Shown: in pieces, positions 10,237 through 21,128 of the stretch | How the letters are laid out: the number at the start of each line of letters is the position of its first letter | Numbering within the stretch: the stretch's first letter is position 1 | Assembly (NCBI RefSeq): GCF_020097135.1 | Contig: NZ_CP083608.1 | Coordinates: forward strand, 1,302,001 to 1,366,000 | Direction of reading: 5' to 3' | Source: Macrococcus armenti | Lineage (GTDB): Bacteria > Bacillota > Bacilli > Staphylococcales > Staphylococcaceae | Length of the DNA stretch: 64,000 nt | Notes under the pieces: generated by a model | The model's database searches: none | What the model saw: the letters and a program-made list of their open reading frames with translations, nothing else | What the model was told of the DNA's origin: nothing | Program-made: the position numbers and the translations under genes

Positions 10237-12015
10237 CTAGTTTTCTGAATTTTCAATATTTAATTTAATGTGTAACTCCTCAAGTTGCTTATCATCTACT
10301 TTACCAGGTGCATCTGTTAATAAACAAGTTGCACTTGCAGTTTTAGGAAAAGCAATAACATCTCGTAAGTTTGTACGGCCTGATAGTAACATTACCATAC
10401 GGTCTAAACCTAATGCGATACCGCCATGTGGTGGTGCACCATATTTAAACGCATCCATTAAGAATCCAAACTGCTCCTGCGCCTCTTCGTCACTGAATCC
10501 TAACGCTTCAAACATTTTCGCCTGCATTTCCTGATCATGTATACGAATAGATCCTCCACCAAGCTCATAACCATTTAATACAACGTCATACGCATTTGCC
10601 TGAACTTTTTCTTTATCCGTTTTAAGCAGGTCAATATGTTCTTTTTTCGGTGCTGTAAACGGATGATGTGCTGCAAAGTAACGATCTAATTCCTCATCAT
10701 ATTCAAATAATGGCCAGTCTGTTACCCATAAGAAGTTGAATTTATTCTCATCGATTAATCCAAGTTCTTTACCGAGTTTGTTACGTAAGTTTGCAAGACT
10801 CGCGTTAACGACACTCCATTTATCTGCAACAAATAAAATTAAATCTCCAGTTTCAGCTTTCGTTTCAGCTAATAATTCCGTCACGTGACTTTCTTCAAAG
10901 AATTTCGCAATCGGTCCGTTTAAACCTTCTTCGGTCACTTTAACCCACGCTAAACCTTTAGCACCATAAATTTTTGCATATTCCTGTAACGCATCAATAT
11001 CTTTACGAGAATACTTATCGCTAGCGCCTTTTACTACGATTGCTTTAACTGCACCGCCATTTTCTACTGCACCTTTAAATACTTTAAATTCCATCTTTGA
11101 AGCTAATTCATTTAACGTTACAAGTTTCATATCAAAACGTGTATCTGGTTTATCAATTCCATAATCACGCATTGCTTCTTCGTATGTCATACGTGGGAAT
11201 GGCGTTACAATATCAATACCTTTAACATCTTTCATAATACGTTTTAACATACCTTCATTCATGGCCATAACATCTTCCTGATCGACGAAACTCATCTCAA
11301 TATCGATTTGAGTGAATTCAGGTTGACGGTCAGCACGTAAATCTTCATCACGGAAACATTTAACGATTTGATAATATTTATCAAAGCCACCAATCATTAA
11401 TAGCTGTTTAAAGATTTGTGGTGACTGTGGTAATGCATAAAATTCACCTTCCTGTACACGTGAAGGTACTAAATAGTCACGCGCACCTTCAGGAGTAGAT
11501 TTCGTTAGTACAGGCGTTTCAACCTCATAAAATCCACTTTCATCAAGATAGTTGCGCACTGCACGTGTAATTTGGTGACGCATTTTAAATGTATTTGCTA
11601 AAGGTTCACGACGTAAATCTAAATAACGGTATTTCAAGCGTACATCTTCTGAACTATCCGTTTCAGCTTCAATCTGGAACGGAGGTGTTTCAGATTTGTT
11701 AATAATTGTTACATCACTCACTTGCACTTCTACTTTACCTGTTTTAATTTTATTATTTATGACCGCTTCATCACGCATCGTCACTTTACCATGAACTTCT
11801 ATAACATATTCAGAACGGATTGTTTCAGCAATCGCTAAAGCATCTTTTGAGAAGTCAGGATTGAAAACGATCTGAACGACCCCTTCACGGTCACGCAGAT
11901 CAATAAAAATTAATCCTCCAAGGTCTCGACGTTTTTGTACCCATCCTTTTAGTACGATTTCCTGTCCGATATATGATTCAGTGACTAAGCCACAATAAGT
12001 TGTTCTGTTATCCAT
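10237..12015 (-). CDS. aspS: Aspartyl-tRNA synthetase
   Basis: 592 aa, bacterial-type class II AspRS: N-terminal OB anticodon domain, motif 2 ([20 protein letters not shown]), the bacterial GAD insertion, and motif 3 ([14 protein letters not shown]). It charges tRNA-Asp. It starts directly after the hisS stop with no spacer and a GGAG site inside the hisS end, so it is cotranscribed with hisS under the T-box leader. Confidence 0.98.
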   Translation of the reverse strand: MDNRTTYCGLVTESYIGQEIVLKGWVQKRRDLGGLIFIDLRDREGVVQIVFNPDFSKDALAIAETIRSEYVIEVHGKVTMRDEAVINNKIKTGKVEVQVSDVTIINKSETPPFQIEAETDSSEDVRLKYRYLDLRREPLANTFKMRHQITRAVRNYLDESGFYEVETPVLTKSTPEGARDYLVPSRVQEGEFYALPQSPQIFKQLLMIGGFDKYYQIVKCFRDEDLRADRQPEFTQIDIEMSFVDQEDVMAMNEGMLKRIMKDVKGIDIVTPFPRMTYEEAMRDYGIDKPDTRFDMKLVTLNELASKMEFKVFKGAVENGGAVKAIVVKGASDKYSRKDIDALQEYAKIYGAKGLAWVKVTEEGLNGPIAKFFEESHVTELLAETKAETGDLILFVADKWSVVNASLANLRNKLGKELGLIDENKFNFLWVTDWPLFEYDEELDRYFAAHHPFTAPKKEHIDLLKTDKEKVQANAYDVVLNGYELGGGSIRIHDQEMQAKMFEALGFSDEEAQEQFGFLMDAFKYGAPPHGGIALGLDRMVMLLSGRTNLRDVIAFPKTASATCLLTDAPGKVDDKQLEELHIKLNIENSEN

Positions 12016-13278
12016 TTATAACTCTCCTTTAATATAAGATGCAATATCCTGTAGTTGTATCGTTTCACTTTCCCCAGTGTACATCGCTTTAATTTGAATT
12101 TCATTCGTTTCAATTTCGTTGCTGCCAAGCACAACTGTATACTTAGCATGTATACGGTCTGCCTGCTTCATCTGACCTTTCATTTTGCGACCGAGATAAT
12201 CCATATCACAACGTATACCTGCATTGCGAAGTTCAGCGATAATCTTTACTGCTTCCTTCACAGTTTCGGGCATCGTCACAACAAATATATCTACTGATTC
12301 TTCAACATCAAGTGCAATGCCTTCTGCTTCTATTGCAAGGAGTAACCGTTCAATACTTAATGCAAAGCCAATTCCTGTTTCTTTAGGACCGTCCAGCATT
12401 TCAAGTAAACCGTTATAACGACCGCCACCACATAATGTAGTAATCGCTCCGAAACCTTCCGCTTCACTCATCACTTCAAATGCTGTATGTGTATAGTAAT
12501 CAAGTCCGCGTACTAAATTCGCATCTTCTACATACGGGATGTTCAGTAAATCTAAATATTGCTTCACTTCTTCATAATAATTTCGTGAATAGTCATTTAA
12601 AAAGTCCGTAATTCTAGGTGCTGATTGAACTGCAGGCTGATCACGATCTACTTTACAATCAAGAATACGCATCGGATTCGTATGTAACCTATTTTTACAG
12701 TCATCACAGAAATTCTCGATATGTGGTTCGAAATGTTTGATCAGTGCTTGTTTATATTCTTCACGGCTTTCCATGTCTCCGATTGAATTCAGTACAATTT
12801 TAATATGCTTTAACCCAAAAGCTTTATAAATGCTGTATACCATATGGATAACTTCCGCATCAATCGCTGGATTTTCACTACCGATAGCTTCAACACCGAA
12901 CTGAACGAATTGACGGTAACGGCCTTTTTGCTTACGTTCATAACGGAACATCGGACCGTTATAATATAGTTTTACCGGTTGATTTGCATTACCATTCATT
13001 TTATTCTCAATATAACTTCTCACTACTGCTGCTGTACCTTCAGGACGCAATGTTAAACTACGATCGCCTTTATCTTTAAATGTATACATTTCTTTTTGAA
13101 CGATATCTGTTGAATCTCCTACGCCTCGCGCAAATAAATCGGTACTTTCAAACATTGGTGTACGAATTTCTTTATAGTTATAGCTCGCAGCAATTTCGTG
13201 TAATTTAGATTCTACAAAACGCCATTTTGCTGTTTCAGCTGGTAATATATCTTGTGTTCCTCTTGGTATATTAATCAT
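12016..13278 (-). CDS. hisS: Histidyl-tRNA synthetase
   Basis: 420 aa, class II. IPRGTQDILP start, motif 2 FRYERKQKGRYRQFVQFGVEAIG, histidine motif LVRGLDYYTHTAFEV, and a C-terminal anticodon-binding domain. Two ATGs are adjacent (13281 and 13278); the second has better spacing from GGAGG. It is the first gene of the hisS-aspS operon and is preceded by a T-box riboswitch and a near-consensus promoter. Confidence 0.98.
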   Translation of the reverse strand: MINIPRGTQDILPAETAKWRFVESKLHEIAASYNYKEIRTPMFESTDLFARGVGDSTDIVQKEMYTFKDKGDRSLTLRPEGTAAVVRSYIENKMNGNANQPVKLYYNGPMFRYERKQKGRYRQFVQFGVEAIGSENPAIDAEVIHMVYSIYKAFGLKHIKIVLNSIGDMESREEYKQALIKHFEPHIENFCDDCKNRLHTNPMRILDCKVDRDQPAVQSAPRITDFLNDYSRNYYEEVKQYLDLLNIPYVEDANLVRGLDYYTHTAFEVMSEAEGFGAITTLCGGGRYNGLLEMLDGPKETGIGFALSIERLLLAIEAEGIALDVEESVDIFVVTMPETVKEAVKIIAELRNAGIRCDMDYLGRKMKGQMKQADRIHAKYTVVLGSNEIETNEIQIKAMYTGESETIQLQDIASYIKGEL

Positions 13279-13302
13279 CATTATCCTCCTTAAATATAAA
13301 AA

Positions 13303-13545
13303 GTCCCTTATGCATTACGCATAAGGGACGAATTAATCGTGGTGCCACCCAAATTGGTACTCATCAGAATACCCACTTTAGTACATTTAACGCATGTATA
13401 ACGGCTTTACTTTCATAAAGCAACCTTGTCTATTGTTCAAATATTAATCATTAATCAACTGCTCTCACCAAATGCAGCTGTCTCTATAAATAATAAATTA
13501 ATACATATAGACTCAAAACGGTTCGTATGAAATTAATATTACGTT
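13303..13545 (-). promoter_or_regulatory. T-box riboswitch leader of hisS-aspS
   Basis: On the minus strand the leader carries the T-box sequence GGGTGGCACCACGA (13337-13350), which can form the antiterminator, followed by an intrinsic terminator with an 11-bp stem (13303-13313 / 13319-13329) and T run. Upstream is a stem I with a distal GGTGAGAGCAG element. The leader senses uncharged tRNA. A candidate specifier is GAC (Asp) at 13428-13430, flanked by an AACC/GGTT base helix (13520-13523 with 13422-13425); I see no clear CAC or CAT histidine specifier in that place, but the loop is not canonical enough to be certain. Confidence 0.92.
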
Positions 13546-13546
13546 T

Positions 13547-13575
13547 ATATTACTAATTTAAATGATTAAAGTCAA
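13547..13575 (-). promoter_or_regulatory. Sigma-A promoter of the hisS-aspS operon
   Basis: TTGACT (13570-13575), 17-nt spacer, TAATAT (13547-13552), just after the lytH stop. The transcript therefore begins about 265 nt before hisS, matching a T-box leader. Confidence 0.85.
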
Positions 13576-13576
13576 G

Positions 13577-14425
13577 TTAATACGTAAAGTAATTTTTAAG
13601 GCCGTCAACGATACTCGTTGTAGTTATTTGACGGTAAATTTCATCATTCATCAGATTTTCATCTGTCGGATTACTAATATAACCGAGTTCCAATAATACA
13701 GCAGGTTGTTTCGTCTGACGAATGACCTGGTAGTTTTCCTGTCTGACACCACGGTCTGATAACATCGCTTTTTTCTTTATCGCTAAATGCAGCGTATCCG
13801 CAAGAATTTTCTGTGATTCCTTATGATAATAAACAGTAAGACCGTGTGGCACACTACCGTCCAGGGCATCAGCATGTATGCTGATAAAAGCATCTGCTTT
13901 TCCTTTTCTGTCACCGAGCTTCACATATTCATCTGTCGTACGCGTCATTACGACCGTTGCACCTTCATCCTTTAACTTATCCCTTAACATTAAACTCGTT
14001 TTTAATGTGATTTCTTTTTCTTTCGTACCTTTTTTACTTGAAGCACCCTGGTCTTCTCCTCCATGTCCTGGATCGATAATAATCGTCTTCCCTTTTAAGG
14101 GTTGTTCACTCTGAACAAAGTCGCGTTTAATGTCTAGGTTTGTGTGCCATCCGGCGATCCAACCTTTTTTGTCATCGTTGCTTACGAAAAACCACTTTTT
14201 TTCTCGTTTTAATATTTTAAAGCTTTCGCCTTTTTCAACTTTGAATATTTCTGGGTACGCAGCGTTCGGTCCAGTTCTCAGTGCATTATCTTCTACCATC
14301 GTTAGCGCAGTAGGTTCCGTTTGCTGTTTTGAGTAAATACCAAGACAGATCAGCACGACTAAGATGATCAAAAGCACACCAAGCACCGTGCTCAAACCTT
14401 TCATTGTTAACTTTATACGTCTCAT
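13577..14425 (-). CDS. lytH: Cell-wall amidase LytH
   Basis: 282 aa. N-terminal membrane anchor (about residues 11-31), an SH3b domain (about 40-100) and an Amidase_3 zinc domain with His121 (DPGHGG), Glu138, His184 (ISIHAD) and the catalytic Glu246 (LLELGYISNP). It should remove stem peptides from membrane-proximal peptidoglycan. Position between dtd and hisS is the same as S. aureus lytH, whose product needs the membrane partner ActH. Its ATG overlaps the dtd stop (ATGA), so the two are coupled. Confidence 0.92.
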   Translation of the reverse strand: MRRIKLTMKGLSTVLGVLLIILVVLICLGIYSKQQTEPTALTMVEDNALRTGPNAAYPEIFKVEKGESFKILKREKKWFFVSNDDKKGWIAGWHTNLDIKRDFVQSEQPLKGKTIIIDPGHGGEDQGASSKKGTKEKEITLKTSLMLRDKLKDEGATVVMTRTTDEYVKLGDRKGKADAFISIHADALDGSVPHGLTVYYHKESQKILADTLHLAIKKKAMLSDRGVRQENYQVIRQTKQPAVLLELGYISNPTDENLMNDEIYRQITTTSIVDGLKNYFTY

Positions 14426-14874
14426 ATAACTTTACCGTTATGACTTTCAAAAATAATCGTTACAGGGCCTTCATTAATTAAAGCGATATCCATCGTTTCG
14501 CCGAAACATCCCTGTACGACATTAATCGATTTTTGTTCTAATAAAACATTAAAGTACTTGTAAAGTTCATTCGCCTCATCCGGTTTCATCGCTTTAGCAA
14601 AACTTGGACGATTCCCTTTTTTTACATCTGCATATAATGTGAATTGGGATATTGATAAGATTTCACCACCAACATCCTGAATCGATAAATTCATCTTTTC
14701 ATTATCATCTTCAAATATTCTCGACTTTACAATTTTTTCAGCAAGTGCCTCGGCATCCGCTTTTGTACTCATTTCATGTACGCCGACGAGCAACATTAAT
14801 CCACGATTAATTTCGCCAAAATAATCTCCGCTCGTTACAGAAGCATGTTTGACTCTCTGTACAACTATTCTCAT
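14422..14874 (-). CDS. dtd: D-aminoacyl-tRNA deacylase
   Basis: 150 aa, standard length. Hydrolyses D-amino acids from mischarged tRNA. The SQFTLYA active-site motif and the NEGPVT motif (family NxGPVT) are both present. It follows rel by 8 nt and overlaps lytH by 4 nt, the conserved rel-dtd-lytH arrangement. Confidence 0.96.
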   Translation of the reverse strand: MRIVVQRVKHASVTSGDYFGEINRGLMLLVGVHEMSTKADAEALAEKIVKSRIFEDDNEKMNLSIQDVGGEILSISQFTLYADVKKGNRPSFAKAMKPDEANELYKYFNVLLEQKSINVVQGCFGETMDIALINEGPVTIIFESHNGKVI

Positions 14875-14882
14875 AATACACC

Positions 14883-17075
14883 TCAGTTTAAAGTTCTTGT
14901 AACTGTATATATGTCGCCCAGCTGCTTAATTTTTTCCACAACTTTCATGAGTTCAGACACATTACGAACCATTATACTAATATTAATTTTCGCATTCTTA
15001 TCGATATCTGCTTTACCTGAAACCTGGATTAACGTCACTTTCGTAGCATTTACGGCCTGTAAAACTTCGTTAATCAGACCAAGTCGGTCATAAGCAGTAA
15101 TTTCCAGATCAACTTGATATGTTTTATTTTCTGATGAAGCGACGACCCATTCAACATCTATCAGGCGTTCTGTTTCGTTTACAACATTCGGGCACTCTGT
15201 ACGATGTACTTTAACACCGTGGCCCTTCGTAATATATCCAATAATGTCATCACCAGGAATCGGATTACAGCATTTAGAAAGTTTTATCAGCATATTATCC
15301 ATGCCTTCAACATATACGCCGGATTCTGTCTGAATATTACTTTTCACACTTAGCTGCTTATTAACTTCCTGAACTTGATTCAGTTTTAATTCTTTTTCTT
15401 TAACACGCAGTTTCTCTGACAATTTATTAAAGACTGCTGACGCCGTTAAACCACCGAAACCAATCGATGCATATACGTCTTCGACACTTTGGAAGTTGTA
15501 CTTTTCTACGACAGCACCGATATTTTCTTCCGTTAATATATCTTCTACGCGATAGCCATTTTCTTTAATTTCTGCTTCTATCATAAAGCGACCTTTTTCA
15601 ACGTTGCTTGAACGGTCCTGCTTTTTGAAGAAACTCTTAATTTTACTTTTTGCGCTTGCACTTTTAACAATCTTCAGCCAGTCACGGCTTGGACCGTACG
15701 AATGTTTAGACGTTCTGATTTCGATAATATCGCCAGTAGAAAGCTCGTAATCAATCGGAACAATCTTACCATTAACTTTCGCACCAATCATCTTATTTCC
15801 AACTTCACTATGTACAGCATATGCAAAGTCAATCGGAACTGCACCGATCGGTAACTCGACAACATCTGAAGCTGGTGTAAATACATAAACTTTATCGCTT
15901 TGTAAATCATACTTCAGTGATTCCATAAATGCTTCTGCATCCGGAGATGTAGAATCTGCTTCTTCGATTTCCTGCATCCAGCTCATCTTTGATAAACTTT
16001 TCGCTTCATCCGGATTGACGAGTGTTTTCCCTTCCTTATATGCCCAGTGTGCAGCAACCCCATGTTCAGCAATTTCATGCATTTCATACGTGCGGATTTG
16101 AATTTCTAGTGGATCGCCATTTGGACCTACGACAGTCGTATGTAATGATTGGTACATATTCGGTTTAGGCATCGCAATATAATCTTTAAATCGTCCAGGC
16201 ATCGGTTTCCATAATGTATGTACTAAACCAAGCACTGCATAGCAATCTTTAATGCTATTTACGATGACACGAATTGCTAGTAAATCAAAAATTTGATCGA
16301 ACTGTTTCTTTTGTTTGATCATTTTTCGATAAATGCTGTAAATATGTTTTGGGCGACCTGTGATTTCACCGTCAATCCCTGTAATCTGCATTTCTTTATG
16401 AATATTCTCGATTGCATTCTCAATATATGATTCACGTTCGCTTCTTTTCTTTTTCATCAAGTGAACAATTCTGAAGTATTGAATACTATCTAAATATCTG
16501 AGTGAAATATCTTCAAGCTCCCATTTAATTGTATTAATACCGAGGCGGTGTGCAAGAGGGGAATATATTTCAAGTGTTTCTTTCGCGATACGCACTTGTT
16601 TTTCATGAGGCATCGCCTTTAAAGTACGCATATTATGTAATCTGTCTGCAAGTTTAACAAGAATAACACGTACATCTTTTGCGATAGCGATAAATAACTT
16701 TCTATGATTCTCTGCCTGCTGTTCAGCTTTTGAGCGATACTTAACCTTTTCAAGCTTGGTCACACCATCTACAATGTATGCGACTTCTTTATTGAACATA
16801 TCCTTTAAATCTTCAAATGTATATGGCGTGTCCTCTACTACATCATGCAAAAATCCTGCAACGATTGTCGGACCGTCTAATTTCATTTCTGCAAGTATAC
16901 CCGCAACCTGTATAGGATGCATGATATATGGCAGTCCATTTTTACGGAATTGTCCTTCGTGAGCTTTTTCAGCAAGTTCATAACTTTTAACGACAAACTG
17001 ATAGTCTTTATCTGATAAGTAACTTCTCGTCATTGCAAGCACATCATCTTTAGTATATGGATATTCGTTATTCAT
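14883..17075 (-). CDS. rel: Bifunctional (p)ppGpp synthetase/hydrolase Rel
   Basis: 730 aa, long RSH protein. HD hydrolase domain with HDVVEDT (residues 77-83), synthetase domain with [14 protein letters not shown] domain ([14 protein letters not shown]), zinc-finger/RIS region ([17 protein letters not shown]) and C-terminal ACT. Both catalytic halves look intact, so it should make and degrade alarmone on the ribosome during amino-acid starvation. The start has GGAGGTG 5 nt upstream. It is followed by dtd and lytH. Confidence 0.97.
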   Translation of the reverse strand: MNNEYPYTKDDVLAMTRSYLSDKDYQFVVKSYELAEKAHEGQFRKNGLPYIMHPIQVAGILAEMKLDGPTIVAGFLHDVVEDTPYTFEDLKDMFNKEVAYIVDGVTKLEKVKYRSKAEQQAENHRKLFIAIAKDVRVILVKLADRLHNMRTLKAMPHEKQVRIAKETLEIYSPLAHRLGINTIKWELEDISLRYLDSIQYFRIVHLMKKKRSERESYIENAIENIHKEMQITGIDGEITGRPKHIYSIYRKMIKQKKQFDQIFDLLAIRVIVNSIKDCYAVLGLVHTLWKPMPGRFKDYIAMPKPNMYQSLHTTVVGPNGDPLEIQIRTYEMHEIAEHGVAAHWAYKEGKTLVNPDEAKSLSKMSWMQEIEEADSTSPDAEAFMESLKYDLQSDKVYVFTPASDVVELPIGAVPIDFAYAVHSEVGNKMIGAKVNGKIVPIDYELSTGDIIEIRTSKHSYGPSRDWLKIVKSASAKSKIKSFFKKQDRSSNVEKGRFMIEAEIKENGYRVEDILTEENIGAVVEKYNFQSVEDVYASIGFGGLTASAVFNKLSEKLRVKEKELKLNQVQEVNKQLSVKSNIQTESGVYVEGMDNMLIKLSKCCNPIPGDDIIGYITKGHGVKVHRTECPNVVNETERLIDVEWVVASSENKTYQVDLEITAYDRLGLINEVLQAVNATKVTLIQVSGKADIDKNAKINISIMVRNVSELMKVVEKIKQLGDIYTVTRTLN

Positions 17076-17109
17076 CCTATCACCTCCTAAGCTATAATGT
17101 ATTAATAAT

Positions 17110-17137
17110 ACTATAATTTATGTATAAAATAAATCAA
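17110..17137 (-). promoter_or_regulatory. Probable promoter of rel
   Basis: TTGATT (17132-17137), 16-nt spacer, TATAGT (17110-17115), placed just after the apt terminator. Confidence 0.55.
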
Positions 17138-17139
17138 TT

Positions 17140-17172
17140 AAAAAAGAATAAGTGTTATACTTATCCTTTTTT
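17140..17172 (-). terminator. Terminator of apt
   Basis: Near-perfect stem with A and T runs around ATAAGT/ACTTAT, downstream of the apt stop. Confidence 0.75.
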
Positions 17173-17178
17173 AATCCA

Positions 17179-17700
17179 TTATTCTGCTTCATATGCAACT
17201 AAAGAAATCACATCGTACCCTTTAAGTTTCTCCATACCGTTTAAATATTTTAAGTCGATAATGAATGCGATACCTGCAACAATACCACCAAGAGACTCAA
17301 CAAGCTTAATTGTCGCTTCAATTGTACCTCCAGTTGCAAGTAAATCATCTGTTATTAAAACACGCTGACCCGGTTTAATTGCATCTTTATGCATTGTTAA
17401 AACATTGCTGCCATATTCAAGGTCATATTCGTAAGTAATAACTTCTCGCGGTAACTTACCCTTTTTTCTTACCGGAGCAAATCCAATATTCATTGCATAT
17501 GCAACTGGACATCCGATAATAAATCCACGTGCTTCAGGACCTACAACGATATCCACCTGCTTTTCCTTTGCATATTCAACAATTTGATCAGTTGCATATT
17601 TATATGCAGCGCCGTTGTCCATAATTGTTGTTATGTCTTTGAAATTTACTCCTGCTTTAGGCCAGTCTTTTACTTCTGTAATATATTGTTTTAAATCCAT
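17179..17700 (-). CDS. apt: Adenine phosphoribosyltransferase
   Basis: 173 aa. Salvages adenine with PRPP to AMP. The PRPP-binding loop [13 protein letters not shown] and the family segment [16 protein letters not shown] are clear. It lies between recJ and rel, which is the conserved order; AGGAGG precedes ATG 17700. Confidence 0.97.
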   Translation of the reverse strand: MDLKQYITEVKDWPKAGVNFKDITTIMDNGAAYKYATDQIVEYAKEKQVDIVVGPEARGFIIGCPVAYAMNIGFAPVRKKGKLPREVITYEYDLEYGSNVLTMHKDAIKPGQRVLITDDLLATGGTIEATIKLVESLGGIVAGIAFIIDLKYLNGMEKLKGYDVISLVAYEAE

Positions 17701-17717
17701 TATGTGCCTCCTGGGAA

Positions 17718-19973
17718 CTATTCGTTATTCGTTAAGATAAATTGTTTTAATTCATCAAATGATGAAAACAATAGCTTACTTTCTAATTTTAACTGATTTA
17801 ATCGTGATTGATAAGTACTTGCACTCAATAAATCAACCTTTTTATTAACTTCCTGTTTTTTAATATGATGCCCATCTTTTACGACAAGTCCGAGTTCTGC
17901 ATAAACATCAAACATAAATAATAGCGTGTCCGGTGAAACTTTAATCGCCTGAAGTAAATAACCACCGTCTTTTTGTAAATCAATATGTGGTTTAATCATG
18001 ATGCATTTATATAGTTGTTTAAACTTTTCAGATGTTGGCATCCCTTCAAAATACAGCTGCTTTTGTGTATGGAAGATAAAGTATATAAATGTCGCATCGA
18101 GACTATTATATGTTGTTAAAAATTCACTTTCATCTTGTGGTAAATCCCTGAAGATTACTTTATCATAACCTATCACAGACTCACCGTAGTAATAATAATG
18201 TTCGTTTAACTTACTTTTACCGGGATGAATAATAAAGGCAGCATGTTCATCTTTTAAAAACTTATAAGTATTTGGATGTACATTTCTAAAGTCAATCATC
18301 TGCATATCTTCGACTTTAATATGCTGTACAATCATTTGCGGTTGTAAATTTCCATTCCATTCATTCAATTGTAATGTTCCGGCAAGATTGACGTAACTGC
18401 CAGCAGGAAGTGCATTCATTCTGGAACCTTCATTCCACATTAATGCATTGAGTGTGTGATGCACGGTCATCTTCAAATGTGCCTGATTTTGACCAATTTG
18501 TTTAATATCCGTAATTTCAGCATTCATGAGTGATAATAACGGTGCACTGAAGTCTGTACCGAACGGTCTTAATTTATCAAGGTCATTAATATTCTTCACT
18601 GTTATATCAGCCATTTCTATCGCTGCATCAATGTCGATTTCCTGAATAATTTCTCCTTCAAATTGCATATCTAAATAATCATTTAGTTCCTTTTCAAGCT
18701 GTTCTATGTTTTCAATTGGTAACGTCATCCCTGCTGCCATATGATGGCCACCAAACTTGGAAATGAGATTTCGTGAATGATCGAGACTATCATACATAGA
18801 TACTTGAGGGATACTTCTTGCAGATCCTTTCGCATAGTCATTATCATAATCGATGTTCAAAACGATAGCCGGCAGATGGTATTGTTCTGTAATTCTGCTT
18901 GCGACAATACCGAGCACACCTTCATTCCATCCTTCTTTCGCAACGACGATAAAACGATTGCCATTCGCAATTTTTTCTTCAACGTCAATAATGGCCTGTT
19001 CGGTAATTGCTGATACAATCTCTTTTCGCTCAGTATTAAATTGATTTACTTGTTCACTCATCCATATCGCTTCATCTTCATTATCAATTTGTAAAAGTTC
19101 ACAAGCTAATCTCGCATCATCAAGCCTGCCGACTGCGTTAAGTCTCGGACCGATAATAAAACCTACCGTTTCCTCATTAATTTCTCCTTTGAACGATGCT
19201 TGATCTAATAATGCTTTTAAACCGGGTGGCGTATGCGCATTTAGCGCTTTAAGACCACGTTTCACAAGCACACGGTTTTCACCCGTTAACGATACAAGAT
19301 CGCTTATCGTTCCAATTGCAACAAATCCAAGTATATGCTCATTTTGTGTACCGGTTAGCGCACAGCCAAGTTTGTAACTGACGCCGACACCTGCTAAATG
19401 ATGAAAAGGATAATTGCCTTCAGGATGCATCGGATGCAAAATTGCATATGCCTCTGGTAATGTGTGACCAATTTCGTGATGATCCGTTATAATAACATCC
19501 ATTCCTAGTTCATTTGCAACATTAATTTCATGATGTCCCTGTATTCCGTTATCGACTGTAATAATTAATGAAACACCAGCTTCATGCGCTTCACGGAATG
19601 CAGCTTCATTTGGACCGTAACCTTCTGTAAATCGATTCGGAATGTACCATCCGACATTCGCACCGATTGATTTCAGGCAGTCAATGAGTACTGTAACACT
19701 CGTCACGCCATCTGCATCGTAATCTCCATATACGAGAATCATTTCATTATTATTAATGGCACTTTTAATGCGTTCCACAGCTTTATCCATCTGGAACATT
19801 AAAAATGGATCATGTATGTCATCCGCGATAAAAATATCGTGTAAAGCTTCGTCTGAAAAGATATTGCGTGATTCCAGAATTTTCTTATTAATATCTGTTA
19901 TATTATATTTCTTAACTAACGCTGCAGGAATTGTATCTACAGGTTGCTTGACTGTCCATACAGTTTTATCCAC
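17718..19973 (-). CDS. recJ: Single-stranded-DNA exonuclease RecJ
   Basis: 751 aa, long Firmicutes form. DHH motifs [12 protein letters not shown] (around residue 80) and TDHHEIG, DHHA1 motif [10 protein letters not shown], an OB domain, and an extra C-terminal domain of about 200 residues common in bacilli. 5'-3' exonuclease in recombination and mismatch repair. Start GTG 19973 follows a GGGGGATT site. Only 30 nt separate it from the M20 hydrolase gene and I see no terminator there, so it may be read from that operon. Confidence 0.96.
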   Translation of the reverse strand: MDKTVWTVKQPVDTIPAALVKKYNITDINKKILESRNIFSDEALHDIFIADDIHDPFLMFQMDKAVERIKSAINNNEMILVYGDYDADGVTSVTVLIDCLKSIGANVGWYIPNRFTEGYGPNEAAFREAHEAGVSLIITVDNGIQGHHEINVANELGMDVIITDHHEIGHTLPEAYAILHPMHPEGNYPFHHLAGVGVSYKLGCALTGTQNEHILGFVAIGTISDLVSLTGENRVLVKRGLKALNAHTPPGLKALLDQASFKGEINEETVGFIIGPRLNAVGRLDDARLACELLQIDNEDEAIWMSEQVNQFNTERKEIVSAITEQAIIDVEEKIANGNRFIVVAKEGWNEGVLGIVASRITEQYHLPAIVLNIDYDNDYAKGSARSIPQVSMYDSLDHSRNLISKFGGHHMAAGMTLPIENIEQLEKELNDYLDMQFEGEIIQEIDIDAAIEMADITVKNINDLDKLRPFGTDFSAPLLSLMNAEITDIKQIGQNQAHLKMTVHHTLNALMWNEGSRMNALPAGSYVNLAGTLQLNEWNGNLQPQMIVQHIKVEDMQMIDFRNVHPNTYKFLKDEHAAFIIHPGKSKLNEHYYYYGESVIGYDKVIFRDLPQDESEFLTTYNSLDATFIYFIFHTQKQLYFEGMPTSEKFKQLYKCIMIKPHIDLQKDGGYLLQAIKVSPDTLLFMFDVYAELGLVVKDGHHIKKQEVNKKVDLLSASTYQSRLNQLKLESKLLFSSFDELKQFILTNNE

Positions 19974-20003
19974 GACAATCCCCCTATATTAATGCCTTTT
20001 CAT

Positions 20004-21128
20004 TTATTTATCTATTTCTTGTAACAGTTCATAAAAAATTTCAATTGCATCAAAGATCACGGTCTTATCCAGATTCATTTCAGGATGATGCAATCCATGC
20101 TCCATATTACACCCAATTCCGAGCATTGTCGACTTGATATTCGGCATAGCATACGTATAGTTATGAAAGTCTTCTGCACCTGGAGTATAAATTGTATCTA
20201 CACATTCAAATCCTTGTTTCACAATCGCACTTTTCAATTTTTCTTTCGCATCCATATCGATTTCTGCAGCAACGGTATAACCATCAATTTCTGTCTGAAT
20301 CGTTACATCTTCGTCAATATACTGAACTCTGCTATCCTCTATCATCTTATTAAATGCCGCGATAAGCTCATCCATCGTATCATTAAAGTTAGCACGAATA
20401 TCAAACGTCACGCGAACATGTCCTGGAATTGAATTATCCTGGCCGTTCATCGTGTTAATTTTCGTCATTTTTATAGAATAATTACGGTTGCTTCCCATAT
20501 TAATGCGCTTAATTTGTTCGTATATATCCATTACAACATCGATGCTGTTAATCGATTCCCACGGGCGACCTGCATGTCCTGCTTTCGTAATTACATCCAT
20601 ATAAATCGTCCCACTTGCTCCGTGCTGAATACTTGCAGAAAACTGACCTTTTTTCAGTTCATTTGATGGTCTGACATGCATTCCAAATAAGTAATCGACA
20701 TTATTAAATACATACTGCTCTTCTTCTACGATATATTTCGCACCTTCTCCTAACTCTTCTGCAGGCTGAAAAATAAATTTCAATGTATGTTTCGGTTTAT
20801 AGTTTAAAGCGTTTAACTTTAATATTAAACCTGTCAGAATTGTCATATGTACATCATGCCCACATGCATGCAGCACTTTAAGCTGATCGTTAAGACGATA
20901 TGGTAATGCATCTATATCTGTCCGAAAGGCGATCGCTGACTCTGATTCGCCGTTAATTTGCAACATAAAGCCTGTTTTATTGAATCTCTTAATTGGAAAA
21001 TCTTTTAAATAAGTACTTAAATATTCAGTCGTATTCTGTTCTTTCCAGCTAACTTCTGCGATTGTGTTTAATTCTGTGTTAATGTCATTAATTTCATTTT
21101 TAAATGCAATACTATTCATTTTGTCCAC
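20004..21128 (-). CDS. M20-family amidohydrolase (peptide/acyl-amino acid deacylase)
   Basis: 374 aa. Zinc amidohydrolase of the M20D group (hippurate hydrolase / N-acetyl-diaminopimelate deacetylase type): metal ligands in HACGHDVHMT, the glutamates in PAEELGEGA, the histidine in GMHVRPS, and LHHPEMN near the C-terminus. The GTG at 21128 or the ATG at 21119 could be the start; both have only a weak ribosome site inside the end of the upstream gene, which it overlaps. Cotranscription with a dipeptide epimerase points to catabolism of cell-wall or other dipeptides; the exact substrate is unknown. Confidence 0.85.
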   Translation of the reverse strand: MDKMNSIAFKNEINDINTELNTIAEVSWKEQNTTEYLSTYLKDFPIKRFNKTGFMLQINGESESAIAFRTDIDALPYRLNDQLKVLHACGHDVHMTILTGLILKLNALNYKPKHTLKFIFQPAEELGEGAKYIVEEEQYVFNNVDYLFGMHVRPSNELKKGQFSASIQHGASGTIYMDVITKAGHAGRPWESINSIDVVMDIYEQIKRINMGSNRNYSIKMTKINTMNGQDNSIPGHVRVTFDIRANFNDTMDELIAAFNKMIEDSRVQYIDEDVTIQTEIDGYTVAAEIDMDAKEKLKSAIVKQGFECVDTIYTPGAEDFHNYTYAMPNIKSTMLGIGCNMEHGLHHPEMNLDKTVIFDAIEIFYELLQEIDK

